From: Bacillota bacterium
Lineage (GTDB): Bacteria > Bacillota > Clostridia > Peptostreptococcales > Anaerovoracaceae
Direction of reading: 5' to 3'
DNA: 64,000 bases
NCBI GenBank assembly: GCA_017431785.1
Contig: JAFRKJ010000082.1
Location: 23,617-87,616, forward strand
Of the stretch, positions 50,828-59,899 are shown piece after piece. The notes beneath the pieces were generated by a model that was given only the letters and a program-made list of their open reading frames with translations, did not search any database and had not been told where the DNA came from. The number at the start of each line of letters is the position of its first letter. The stretch's first letter is position 1. Position numbers and translations under genes: made by a program.

Positions 50828-52135
50828 ATGTATGACGAGTTCAAAAGGCGACTTATTGAAGAGATGGTTATAAGAAGGGACGTTATTGTCCTGAATCAAA
50901 GCAATCGCCTAACGCTTGAACCTATTTTTGAGATTACGAGCGAAGATGATAAGTTGTATGAAAGACTATTAGATGAGTTTGACAGGATAGCTATACGTAA
51001 TGTTGAACGGCTTATTGCGAATTTATGTATAAAGCATGATATCAATGTCGAACTGTCGGGTGCCACAGGTAGATTTGACCTGGTAATTATAAAAGATAGC
51101 AGGAAGTATTGTGTCGAGCTCAAGACGTCTCCAAGAGCTTTAACTGAATCCAGTGTAAATCATGGCCCGGCTAGCCGTCTCATAGAACAGGTTAAAGCAA
51201 CGGAAGATCCCGTTCTCCTTGTTTTTTTAGTAAAAGACAATGATAATTCCCGAAATGAAATGCTGAGACTGGAATCTCAGAGAGCAAAAAACAAATACCC
51301 GGAAAACCTTACGTTCTTATTGTTTGATGATTTTTTGAATGAGTTTTTTGGAGAAGATGAATTGAAATGCTTCAAAAAAGCTATGATTTCATACAAGGAT
51401 GAAATGCACCAAGCGATAGGTTATCAGATTACAGAGATATTCAATGAGCATAATTTAGCGATACTAAAAAATGAATTAGAAATAGAATTAAAAAATTTTG
51501 ATTATGACAAACAAAGAGAAGAAAGATTATCGGAAATTCGGTCTAATGGTACGAGATTTCGGGATATAAACGATTACAATTTTGGAAACATTAAAAGAAA
51601 ATATATAAATAACGAAAGATATAGGCTTTTGATTGGTGGGGGCGATTTTGCAAAAGCATTTTTGACATCTGAATGGTTGTATAAAAAATATTTTTCTCTT
51701 ACTGATTTGGACAATACATTTATTGTTGCAGGATATCTTAAGTCCATAGAACAATTATTATGGGACATTATTTACCTAAAGGGTCAGGGGAATCAAATAA
51801 AAAAGAAAGGCAATAGAGGGACAGTCCTCATAGATGAAAACAATCTGGAAGCAATAGACACAACACTAGGATCCCTTGAACATTTTTTGAAGGAGTATGC
51901 AGACGACAGCATCTTTGAATCTTCATTTGGAGGCAACACTTTATTCATTAGAAACTATCTAAAAAAACAACTTGCAACATGGCATAAAAAAAACAGGAAT
52001 GGGTATTTTCATAAGGATAACCTAAATAATTTGGAAAGCATAGAAACTATTCGCAATACTACAATATTCCTGCATTTTCTTGTAATGGGATCTATAGCAC
52101 TTGACAATGATGATTTGATTATCCTGGGAATGTAA
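50828..52135 (+). CDS. putative PD-(D/E)XK-HEPN nuclease protein
   Basis: A 435-residue protein with no close family recognised. Near residues 80-99 it has GRFDLVIIKDSRKYCVELKT, with Asp84 and Glu97-x-Lys99 spaced as in PD-(D/E)XK nucleases. Near the C-terminus R390-N-G-Y-F-H395 followed by KDNL matches the R-x4-H motif of HEPN ribonucleases, in a helical context. The middle is charged and helical. GGAGAAG precedes the ATG by about nine bases. The DNA is AT-rich compared with the transfer genes. A defence or toxin role is inferred from the two motifs; neither is proven. Confidence 0.6.
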   Translation: MYDEFKRRLIEEMVIRRDVIVLNQSNRLTLEPIFEITSEDDKLYERLLDEFDRIAIRNVERLIANLCIKHDINVELSGATGRFDLVIIKDSRKYCVELKTSPRALTESSVNHGPASRLIEQVKATEDPVLLVFLVKDNDNSRNEMLRLESQRAKNKYPENLTFLLFDDFLNEFFGEDELKCFKKAMISYKDEMHQAIGYQITEIFNEHNLAILKNELEIELKNFDYDKQREERLSEIRSNGTRFRDINDYNFGNIKRKYINNERYRLLIGGGDFAKAFLTSEWLYKKYFSLTDLDNTFIVAGYLKSIEQLLWDIIYLKGQGNQIKKKGNRGTVLIDENNLEAIDTTLGSLEHFLKEYADDSIFESSFGGNTLFIRNYLKKQLATWHKKNRNGYFHKDNLNNLESIETIRNTTIFLHFLVMGSIALDNDDLIILGM

Positions 52136-52270
52136 ACAATAATAGTATTGATGAACCAATTAGCATCATTGATGATGGAAGATGCTGAGCTGAAATAGTT
52201 GATGCTTATCTATCCACATTATCGATTTGAAAAAATGACATAGCCCATTCTTTACAGAGCAACTAAAACA

Positions 52271-52294
52271 AAAGCATCCTGACGGATGCTTTTT
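52271..52294 (+). terminator. terminator after the nuclease gene
   Basis: AAAGCATCC at 52271-52279 pairs with GGATGCTTT at 52284-52292 around TGAC, followed by TTCAC. The rest of the 52136-52411 gap shows no gene. Confidence 0.85.
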
Positions 52295-52411
52295 CACTCT
52301 CACATATTTCACCAACATGTACCGATTGACGGGTACAACTTTCCCAATTAACTCTCGTTAATTAAACTACATACCGACCGAGTCTGGCTCTAGTGCCTCA
52401 TCACATCAATC

Positions 52412-52440
52412 TTAACAATATCAGCCCCATATGCTATAAT
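52412..52440 (+). promoter_or_regulatory. promoter of the two-barrel RNA polymerase operon
   Basis: TTAACA at 52412-52417 and TATAAT at 52435-52440 with a 17-base spacer: one mismatch to the sigma-A consensus. The predicted transcript starts near 52447 with a leader of about 55 bases. Confidence 0.8.
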
Positions 52441-52447
52441 AATCGTA

Positions 52448-52479
52448 CTTGAACGGCAGTCTGCTGTCAAGATTTTTTT
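52448..52479 (+). promoter_or_regulatory. leader hairpin with T run, attenuator candidate
   Basis: CTTGA at 52448-52452 pairs with TCAAG at 52467-52471, and CAG with CTG inside around TCTG, with a four-base bulge. Seven Ts follow at 52473-52479. It stands between the predicted start site and the ribosome site of the polymerase gene. Confidence 0.45.
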
Positions 52480-52501
52480 GCGATTTTGTGGAGCGTTGAG
52501 A

Positions 52502-55500
52502 ATGAAAAGGATAAGAGAATATACGATATACACGCTTGATGCAAGAAACCTCATGAAGTATTGTAAGCGAAGAGACAGATGTTTTGATTTTACATCTGAG
52601 TATGACAGAAGTCTGATCGTGGAGAGCGTGAAAACGTATTCCGAAAGTGCTCTGTTTTATCAGATACGTGAAGCTGAAAGAAGTGCAGGTGGATCTGATT
52701 CACCGGATGCTGTTACCAGCAGGCTTGTGTATCTACATTTTGAAAACGGGGTTGAAGGAGTAGAAGAAGAAACCAAAGAACTGCTCGAAAAAGGCGTTAA
52801 ACTGAGATTCAAAGGCGATAAGGATTATCACACATTTATTCCGTTTGATAAAAGCGCGAGTATGGCAAGAGAAAACGTCATTTCCTTTATCAGCGAAGAT
52901 GTGTTCGATGCGGTCAATGAAAGTCTGAACCTCGGGATAGACTGGTGCAAACTGGAGATAGAAGCGAGCAAATATTACGCTTACAGAGGTTTGTATATGA
53001 CAGATGGTGTCGAGATTCCGCTATCATCGATGGAGTTGAACGAAGAGACAGTAATCGTTCTGGGCATCGAAACTATGTCAGTACATGATAAAGCAATCGC
53101 GGTCAGATATGCAGACCCTGAAAACAGAATCAAATATAATCCTGATGAACCCATCAAGATCAGCCCGGAGATGATCCGTGAAATCGACTATAGTACAGGG
53201 TTTACCTCTGTACCATACGATGGAGAGGGTATTGTCTGTCCAGAATATGCAAAATATATAAATAAAACAGCAGTAGAGGACAAACAGCAGGAAGCCACAT
53301 CATTCCAGATCAGAATGCCATATACCAAGGGAATGCTGCATACTGTTGATTTCCTAAAGTTTCTTAGAGAACAGTTTCCTGACACGGACATAGATCAGCT
53401 TGAACTCGAAGACTGCTTCGGAATCAGAAGGAAAATAGCAGACGCTAAGATCATTCTGACAAAAAGCATGTTTAAGTGTGCTGACTGGCTTAAGGAGTAT
53501 TTTTCAGAAGGAGTCGGAGATTCTGTCAAGTACAGTGATGATCCGATGCGTTATTATTTCGAAGCATTCCGCAGATACGGGCATGCAATGTATCTAGTCA
53601 GTTCAGACGCCAATTTCAGATCGGATGATTGTGTCAAGCTGAATTACCAGTTCTTGAACACGCTGGACATGGACAGAAGAGCCTTTAGTGAATTGGTTGA
53701 ACGACACATTGCAGACACACGCCTTATTACCATAGATCCAAATAAAGGCCGCAGCGCGATCCTCAGGTCCGACGACAGCGAGATTGAAAAAATTCTGGAA
53801 TCGGGAGATCCGGAACTTGCTCGCATGGATTCCTGGGAATACGCATTGCGAAAGAATGTTGCCTTCATCAATGATCCGATGATCAAAAAAATGATCCAAC
53901 AGGTTCAGGAGAGCCAGACCAGAGACATCAGGCGAGGAAGACTTATCGTTCCAGGGACTATAAAGTACCTCTCCGGAGATCTGCTGTATTTTCTGACGAT
54001 CATTGCGGAAAAATGCGGATTACACGATGAGAATGATGACAAAGACAGAATAGAGTATCTAAGAAAATACAGAATTCTCTACCCTGACAGGTGTTACATT
54101 GCAGGGAGAAAGAAATATAAACTGAACAATAAGAAATTTTATGGGATTCTTCGAAGTCCACACCTGTCCAGAAATGAGCAGTGTGCGCTTCGTCCCGTAA
54201 AACTTCAGATATATAACAAATATTTCAGCCACCTTAAGGGCATCGTTATGGTGTCTGATAAATCCAGTGTACCGGCGGCGCTCGGTGGTGCAGATTTTGA
54301 TGGTGACACCGTCAAAATTATTCGCGATGAAGAGATCAATCAAGTTATATTTGATAGTGTTTACGAAAAAGAATATGTTACCTTTGAAACCGAGGAAGGT
54401 CCAGTTGAGCGTCTGGTCAACATGAGAAAACTGCCTGTTGTAACGATAGACCCGCCGGAGTACTCAAAAAAATATATTGGTGAGAAGATCACATTTGAGG
54501 ACCTGAGGAGAGTCTTCTCCAGTGAAGTCGGAATTATTTCAAACATGGCACTCACGATCGGTAAACTTGAATATGGCAAATCAACAGAAACAAAGATTCC
54601 GGAAGGGAGCACAGCATTATGTACGATTGCGACCGGACTGGAAATCGACTCTGTTAAAACAGGGATCAAACCGGACACGAGTGAACTTGCGAAGCTAACA
54701 ATGGAAGCTGAAGACAAATATCTTGATGTCAAACGTGCTTTTGACAGAATTTCAAAGGACACAAATGAAAGAGACAAAGTTGTACACGGAAGGGTGAACA
54801 GCAAAACAGGTGAATATGAAGCCTATTTCCAGTACAGAAACAGAGCGCAGAAGACAAAGACAATCTTTAAGATTAGTGAAGAACAGAGCAATAATATAGA
54901 TTTACTTCCGTTCTATTATGTGAAAGAGCTTGCCGAGAAAAAGACATCATCCGGGAAACAGGTCGAATCACAGATTACATATGCTCTCCCAGCGTATCGG
55001 TTCAGGTTTGAATCTGATGAAAACTGGGAAGAGAAGACTGCAGAAGATCCAAGGATCCCTTCACTCATGAAAATCATCGGTTCGTATCGCAAAATAATCC
55101 TAGATGCCTGGAATTTCAGCAGAACAAGGGAAAGAACCAAAGCAGAGTCACTTCGGGGAAGCGTCATGACTCTTTTGTATACCGAATACGATAAGGATAT
55201 GGACAGATTATATAAATCTGACGCAAGCCTTGACGATGCCCTTGAAACAGCATATGAGATCCTGTACGATGCAATGCCGCAGAACAAGGACGTGGAGGAT
55301 GCTCTGGAGAAAATGAGAGAATCCGGATGGCAGTTTGTTAGGACATTCGAAGAAAAAGAAGCGATTCTTAGGGAAATCATTGGACAGAAAGACGTACCGC
55401 TCAAAGCTGCGGAAATTCTCTGCGATACTTATGATAATGGGTATCAATATCTCAACTATATGCTACGGGATACCGGCCTTTTCAGGCAAGCCGAGGAAAG

Positions 55501-55867
55501 TGAGGCGGGAGAGAAAGATGAAAAGGTTCCGGAACTTAAAGATATTCCAAAAGGAAAATGGAAGAAGGAATATGATCCCGATCTCTACAGGAAGCTTCAT
55601 GCTGACTACAGAAGGACGCCTGAAAACAGGAGTGTCTGGATGAGAAGAGCAGCAAACTCCTGCAGAAATGCGGTATATGATTTATTTGACGGAGATATAG
55701 CGGCGGCAATCAGATGCACATTGATATTGGATGGTACATATTCAGCATTTTCAGGCAATAATGTGTATGATGAAAATCACACTTTCCTGTGGGACGTTTA
55801 TAATGCTGAAGATATGAGCAACGTCATCTATGCTGAACAGGAGGAGGAAACGGCAGATGCTGAATGA
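52502..55867 (+). CDS. single-chain two-barrel RNA polymerase, YonO/QDE-1 superfamily
   Basis: An 1121-residue protein with the catalytic signature of two-double-psi-beta-barrel RNA polymerases. L-G-G-A-D598-F-D600-G-D602 provides the metal-binding aspartates, equivalent to the NADFDGD of the bacterial beta-prime subunit. Upstream is R551-S-P-H-L-S-R-N-E, like the R-N-P motif that precedes the active site in QDE-1/RDR proteins, and between them HLKGIVMVSDKSSVPAA. The length fits YonO and RDR polymerases better than beta-prime. ATG 52502 was chosen because TGGAG lies eight bases upstream; the frame extends to TTG 52478. It has its own promoter and a coupled partner gene. DNA- versus RNA-template use cannot be told from sequence. 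Confidence 0.8.
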   Translation: MKRIREYTIYTLDARNLMKYCKRRDRCFDFTSEYDRSLIVESVKTYSESALFYQIREAERSAGGSDSPDAVTSRLVYLHFENGVEGVEEETKELLEKGVKLRFKGDKDYHTFIPFDKSASMARENVISFISEDVFDAVNESLNLGIDWCKLEIEASKYYAYRGLYMTDGVEIPLSSMELNEETVIVLGIETMSVHDKAIAVRYADPENRIKYNPDEPIKISPEMIREIDYSTGFTSVPYDGEGIVCPEYAKYINKTAVEDKQQEATSFQIRMPYTKGMLHTVDFLKFLREQFPDTDIDQLELEDCFGIRRKIADAKIILTKSMFKCADWLKEYFSEGVGDSVKYSDDPMRYYFEAFRRYGHAMYLVSSDANFRSDDCVKLNYQFLNTLDMDRRAFSELVERHIADTRLITIDPNKGRSAILRSDDSEIEKILESGDPELARMDSWEYALRKNVAFINDPMIKKMIQQVQESQTRDIRRGRLIVPGTIKYLSGDLLYFLTIIAEKCGLHDENDDKDRIEYLRKYRILYPDRCYIAGRKKYKLNNKKFYGILRSPHLSRNEQCALRPVKLQIYNKYFSHLKGIVMVSDKSSVPAALGGADFDGDTVKIIRDEEINQVIFDSVYEKEYVTFETEEGPVERLVNMRKLPVVTIDPPEYSKKYIGEKITFEDLRRVFSSEVGIISNMALTIGKLEYGKSTETKIPEGSTALCTIATGLEIDSVKTGIKPDTSELAKLTMEAEDKYLDVKRAFDRISKDTNERDKVVHGRVNSKTGEYEAYFQYRNRAQKTKTIFKISEEQSNNIDLLPFYYVKELAEKKTSSGKQVESQITYALPAYRFRFESDENWEEKTAEDPRIPSLMKIIGSYRKIILDAWNFSRTRERTKAESLRGSVMTLLYTEYDKDMDRLYKSDASLDDALETAYEILYDAMPQNKDVEDALEKMRESGWQFVRTFEEKEAILREIIGQKDVPLKAAEILCDTYDNGYQYLNYMLRDTGLFRQAEESEAGEKDEKVPELKDIPKGKWKKEYDPDLYRKLHADYRRTPENRSVWMRRAANSCRNAVYDLFDGDIAAAIRCTLILDGTYSAFSGNNVYDENHTFLWDVYNAEDMSNVIYAEQEEETADAE

Positions 55868-56852
55868 GACACTGGAAGCAGGCGAATATCTGTATGATTT
55901 TAGAAATGACAAGAATAGATTAGGGCGTATCAAGAGCGTAGTGCTGCTTAAGAAAGATGATCAAAAGAGACATCAATTTCTTGGACTAGAGAGAATACTT
56001 ACGGTTATAGCAAGGTATTTCATATATGAAGACGATGTGGAATATGAGGAAGGCATCAGAAGAGCTGATGCTGCACTGCGCATGTGGTGTGGGCATGCTC
56101 CTGAAAACAAAGCTGATGATATATTGTCCGATCAATACGAATATCTTCAGGACAACTACCCATGGATAGAATGGTGGCTGCCGGAGTACCTCAGGGAAAC
56201 AGTCAGTAAGGATAATGAAGACGAAATGGAGAATGTGGAGCAGGCAATCATAGCTCTTAAGAACAAAAAAATGAGTTATTCTGTTTCTTCATTGAACAAA
56301 CAGGCAAAAGACAATGACTTTAAGACAATACGGTATGATAAAATCATTGCCAATGCAGCTGTGTCCAGAGGTCCTCTGAAAAAATATTATCTCGCGTGCA
56401 ATGATGCAGAGTGGGAAAGGCATTTTCGCAGAGCAAAAAATATGAAGCCGACAAAGCTTCAACATGATCGGGCTCTAAAAACAATGGCTGCATACATGCT
56501 GGAAAGATCGCAGAAAATGAGAAAGGATCCTGCGCCGAGATTCGAACTGATCAATTATCTGGACATTACCCATTGGGCTGAGGGTGGAAACACAGTGATG
56601 GATAAAGGAAAGTACAAGGATTTAGTTGTATCAGACAGACCGCTATTTGTTTTTCAGAGTGGCGTGTCGGGGAACACGGCAAAAATCAAACCAGATCCAG
56701 AATGGTTTAAGGCATGCGATTGGCAGCTTATTGATGCTACGATTGATGATTCAGCATTGGACGAGTTTCTTGACAATAACCCTGACGGAATATTTTATAG
56801 CGATGACGGTGGCGGAAAACCTCTTGCAGTAAATGTCAGATATATAAGATAA
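55857..56852 (+). CDS. unknown partner protein of the two-barrel polymerase
   Basis: A 331-residue protein that overlaps the polymerase gene by 11 bases and has GAGGAGGAAA upstream, so it is translationally coupled. No domain is recognised. Visible features are an N-terminal mixed region (GEYLYDFRNDKNRLGRIKSV), a Trp-rich stretch (YPWIEWWLPEYLRETV), a charged centre with conserved-looking WERHFRRAKNMKPTKLQHDR, and an acidic C-terminus ending in beta-rich sequence (GIFYSDDGGGKPLAVNVRYI). There is no signal peptide or membrane helix. It might act as an accessory or specificity factor; this is inference from context only. Confidence 0.7.
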   Translation: MLNETLEAGEYLYDFRNDKNRLGRIKSVVLLKKDDQKRHQFLGLERILTVIARYFIYEDDVEYEEGIRRADAALRMWCGHAPENKADDILSDQYEYLQDNYPWIEWWLPEYLRETVSKDNEDEMENVEQAIIALKNKKMSYSVSSLNKQAKDNDFKTIRYDKIIANAAVSRGPLKKYYLACNDAEWERHFRRAKNMKPTKLQHDRALKTMAAYMLERSQKMRKDPAPRFELINYLDITHWAEGGNTVMDKGKYKDLVVSDRPLFVFQSGVSGNTAKIKPDPEWFKACDWQLIDATIDDSALDEFLDNNPDGIFYSDDGGGKPLAVNVRYIR

Positions 56853-56892
56853 TAACGAAGTTAATACTACTTTATTTTTGTTTAGGGTATGG

Positions 56893-56948
56893 AACACGGC
56901 TTCTAAGCATAGTTTCGGACAAACAATGTTTCGGCAAGCCGTGTTTTT
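56893..56948 (+). terminator. terminator of the polymerase operon
   Basis: AACACGGCTT at 56893-56902 pairs with AAGCCGTGTT at 56936-56945 across a 33-base loop, followed by TTTG. The loop is long for an intrinsic terminator. Confidence 0.6.
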
Positions 56949-56964
56949 GTATGCGCTGAAATCA

Positions 56965-56990
56965 GAACACTTGTTCAAGAACACTAGTTC
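56965..56990. promoter_or_regulatory. two LexA-like operator boxes
   Basis: GAACACTTGTTC at 56965-56976 and GAACACTAGTTC at 56979-56990 are tandem copies of GAAC-N4-GTTC, the core of the Gram-positive LexA (SOS) box. The first covers the -35 box and the second lies in the spacer of the promoter of the helicase gene. Confidence 0.65.
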
Positions 56991-56999
56991 TGATATAAT
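56971..56999 (+). promoter_or_regulatory. promoter of the helicase gene
   Basis: TTGTTC at 56971-56976 and perfect TATAAT at 56994-56999 with a 17-base spacer. A short hairpin (CCCGC-CGACA-GCGGG, 57006-57020) follows in the leader. Confidence 0.75.
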
Positions 57000-57047
57000 T
57001 ATATTCCCGCCGACAGCGGGATGTTTGCATGTGGATTGGAGGTTCAA

Positions 57048-59870
57048 ATGACACAATATAATTCAACAAATCTAGCGTTTAAGCCGGATCCGGTGGCAGA
57101 TGGATACATAGATCTGTCGCTGGACATGTCGGTACTGACTTCGTCGGAGTGCGCAGAGGGTATGGACAGGGCAGATGCTGCGGTCAGCATTCCCGATGCG
57201 CTGATCCGCTGCATCAGAGATACAGGCCAGGTGGATATCGAGCAGATTGCGGCGATTGCAGAGGCAAAGCCGGAGAAGGTGATTGAGACCCTTCGCGGTT
57301 CCATCTATCAGAACCCGGATACTTGGGATTACGAACCTTATAAGGGCTGGGAGACTGCTGATGAGTATCTTTCGGGCAACCTGCGCTACAAGCTCGTGAA
57401 GGCCCGTATGGCCAGCAAGATTTACGGTAGGGGATTTGCAGACAACGTCCGGGCGCTGGAAGCCGTGATGCCGCCTGAGACAAAGGCAGAGGACATCTAC
57501 GTTACGCTGGGCTCACCATGGATCCCTGCTGAGATCATCGATGACTTTATCAACGATCTGATCCAGCCTCATTCCTATCACAGATTCAAAGGGACCCGGC
57601 ATGATGAAGAGATTGGCAGCTGGGAGCTTCCGGATAAGTTCAGACTCAAACATTACGTGCGCAATACCAGCACATTTGGCACCGATCGTCTGGATGCGCT
57701 CCATATACTGGAGAAGACGCTCAACATGAAGACGATCCGGATCACCGATGAAGTGCCGTCAGCAACATCAAAGTCCGGCAAGAAGAGAGTGATCAACCGG
57801 GAGGATACCGCAGCAGCGCAGGAGAAACAGAAACTCATTATCGCAGAGTTCAGAAGATGGATCTGGCAGGATGAGGACAGGAAGAAGAAATTGTTGAAGA
57901 TCTTTGAATCCAGATACGCTTGCAGTATCGCCAGAAGATTCGATGGACGGTTTCTGGAGTTTCCAGGGATGGCGGAGGGCGCGGAACTTTACCCGTATCA
58001 GAAGAACGCGGTCGCCAGGATCCTCTTCACGCCGAACACACTGCTTGCTCATGACGTAGGCGCCGGCAAGACATACATCATGATTGCAGCGGCGATGGAA
58101 CGCAGACGCCTTGGCATGGCAGACAAGTGCATGTTCGTTGTACCGAATAATCTGGTATCGCAGTGGCGCAGTATCTTTCTGAGCCTGTATCCCGCGGCAG
58201 CACTGCTCTGCGTAGAACCGAAGGATATGAATCCTGACCGCAGGAATCAGACGATGCGCAATATCAGGGACGGAGCATTTGACGGGATTATCATCGCCTA
58301 CAGCTGCTTCGACCGGATTCCACTCTCAAAGCAGGCTCATTTGGACGAGCTGAAGGAGCAGCGGGATGAGATGCTGAAGATCAAAGGCAGAAAATCCACC
58401 GTCACCGCAAGGTTCAGGCAGAAGCTTGAGAAGCTCACGAAACAGATCAGCGAGTTAACGCTGGACGAGGATCCCGCGAAGGGCATGATCTGCTTTAATG
58501 AGCTTGGCATCGACAGTCTCTTTGTAGATGAAGCGCACAACTATAAGAATGTATCCGTATCTACGTCCATCACAGGTGTCTACGGTATCAGTCAGAATGG
58601 CTCATCCAAGTGTGACAGCATGATGGATAAGGTACATTTCGTTCAAAAGACACATAATGGCGGCGGCGTGGTGATGGCAACCGGCACGCCGATCACCAAT
58701 TCGATCTCAGATGTCTATGTATTCCAGAAGTACCTGCAGAGCGGAGAACTGCAGCTGCTGGGACTTCAGACATTCGATAGCTGGGTGGGGATGTTCGCTG
58801 AGAAGACGACCGAGTTTGAGATCGCGGTCGATACGGGCAGCTACCGTCTCGCGACGAGATTCGCCCGTTTCCACAATATCCCGCAGCTGACAACGATCCT
58901 GGCATCCATCGCGGACTTTCATCCGCTGGATGCATCTGATGACATACCGAAATTCGACGGCTATGCGGACATTACCATTCCGCGAAGCACTGCGCTTCGG
59001 GAGTATCTCGAAGATATCTCAAAGCGCGCGGACAAAGTCCATAACCACGAAGTGAAGCAGGAAGAGGACAACATGCTCAAGATCACTGTAGACGGACGCA
59101 AGGCAGCGCTGGATATCCGCCTCGTGCAGGAGGCAGATGAGAACGCGGTATACGGAGCTCCGGTCGGCAGATGCAAAGTCAGTGAATGCGCAGAGTGCGT
59201 TGCCCGGATCTGGCATAGCACAAAGGCAGACAGACTGACACAGCTGGTCTTCTGTGACACCTCAACGCCTAAAGCTGGTTTCAACATCTATGACGACCTG
59301 CGCCGGCGCCTGGTGGATCTTGGCGTGTATGCGGCAGAGGTCGCATATATCCACGATGCAAAGACCGACGCGAAGAGGGAGAAGCTCTTCCGCAGCGTGC
59401 GTGAAGGTGAAATCAGGGTGCTGATCGGATCGACCTTCAAACTGGGCCTTGGCGTCAACGTACAGGACAGGCTGATTGCCGTTCATCATCTGGATCTTCC
59501 GTGGAGACCGGCAGATATGGTGCAGCGTGAGGGCCGCATCCTCAGGGCCGGTAACCGTAACGCGAAGGTCGAGATCTATCGTTACATTTCCGAAGGCAGC
59601 TTTGACGCTTATTCCTGGCAGCTGCTGGAGACCAAGCAGCGGTTCATAACAGACATCCTTTCGGGGAGTATCGCAGGAAACAGCGGCAGTGAGGTCGATG
59701 ATACCGTGCTCAACTATGCGGAGGTCAAGGCACTTGCACTGGGGAATCCGCTTCTGCGGAGCAGGGTCGAGACACGCAACGAACTTTCGCGTCTGTCAGT
59801 TCTCCAGCGAAAGAGCATCGAGAACAGGCTCAGACTGGAGCAGCGTTACCTTCTTTCCGGTATCCCCTGA
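57048..59870 (+). CDS. SNF2-type DEAD/DEAH helicase
   Basis: A 940-residue superfamily 2 helicase of the large helicase/methylase family carried by conjugative elements. Walker A (HDVGAGKTYIMIAAAMERRR), the DEAH box (IDSLFVDEAHNYKN), motif III (VVMATGTPITNSISDVYVFQ) and C-terminal motifs V-VI (LIGSTFKLGLGVNVQDRLIA; MVQREGRILRAGN) are intact. Compared with long relatives the N6-methylase N-terminal part is absent, and the protein stops soon after LQRKSIENRLRLEQ, so it may be a shortened form. ATG 57048 has GGAGG five bases upstream. Two LexA-like boxes overlap its promoter. Confidence 0.9.
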   Translation: MTQYNSTNLAFKPDPVADGYIDLSLDMSVLTSSECAEGMDRADAAVSIPDALIRCIRDTGQVDIEQIAAIAEAKPEKVIETLRGSIYQNPDTWDYEPYKGWETADEYLSGNLRYKLVKARMASKIYGRGFADNVRALEAVMPPETKAEDIYVTLGSPWIPAEIIDDFINDLIQPHSYHRFKGTRHDEEIGSWELPDKFRLKHYVRNTSTFGTDRLDALHILEKTLNMKTIRITDEVPSATSKSGKKRVINREDTAAAQEKQKLIIAEFRRWIWQDEDRKKKLLKIFESRYACSIARRFDGRFLEFPGMAEGAELYPYQKNAVARILFTPNTLLAHDVGAGKTYIMIAAAMERRRLGMADKCMFVVPNNLVSQWRSIFLSLYPAAALLCVEPKDMNPDRRNQTMRNIRDGAFDGIIIAYSCFDRIPLSKQAHLDELKEQRDEMLKIKGRKSTVTARFRQKLEKLTKQISELTLDEDPAKGMICFNELGIDSLFVDEAHNYKNVSVSTSITGVYGISQNGSSKCDSMMDKVHFVQKTHNGGGVVMATGTPITNSISDVYVFQKYLQSGELQLLGLQTFDSWVGMFAEKTTEFEIAVDTGSYRLATRFARFHNIPQLTTILASIADFHPLDASDDIPKFDGYADITIPRSTALREYLEDISKRADKVHNHEVKQEEDNMLKITVDGRKAALDIRLVQEADENAVYGAPVGRCKVSECAECVARIWHSTKADRLTQLVFCDTSTPKAGFNIYDDLRRRLVDLGVYAAEVAYIHDAKTDAKREKLFRSVREGEIRVLIGSTFKLGLGVNVQDRLIAVHHLDLPWRPADMVQREGRILRAGNRNAKVEIYRYISEGSFDAYSWQLLETKQRFITDILSGSIAGNSGSEVDDTVLNYAEVKALALGNPLLRSRVETRNELSRLSVLQRKSIENRLRLEQRYLLSGIP

Positions 59871-59899
59871 ACAAGGATAGCAGCCAAGGAGGATACGCC

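Noticed and set aside
52478-52501. TTG at 52478 as start of the polymerase gene
   Set aside because: It lies directly at the end of the T run with no ribosome site, whereas ATG 52502 has TGGAG at the correct distance.
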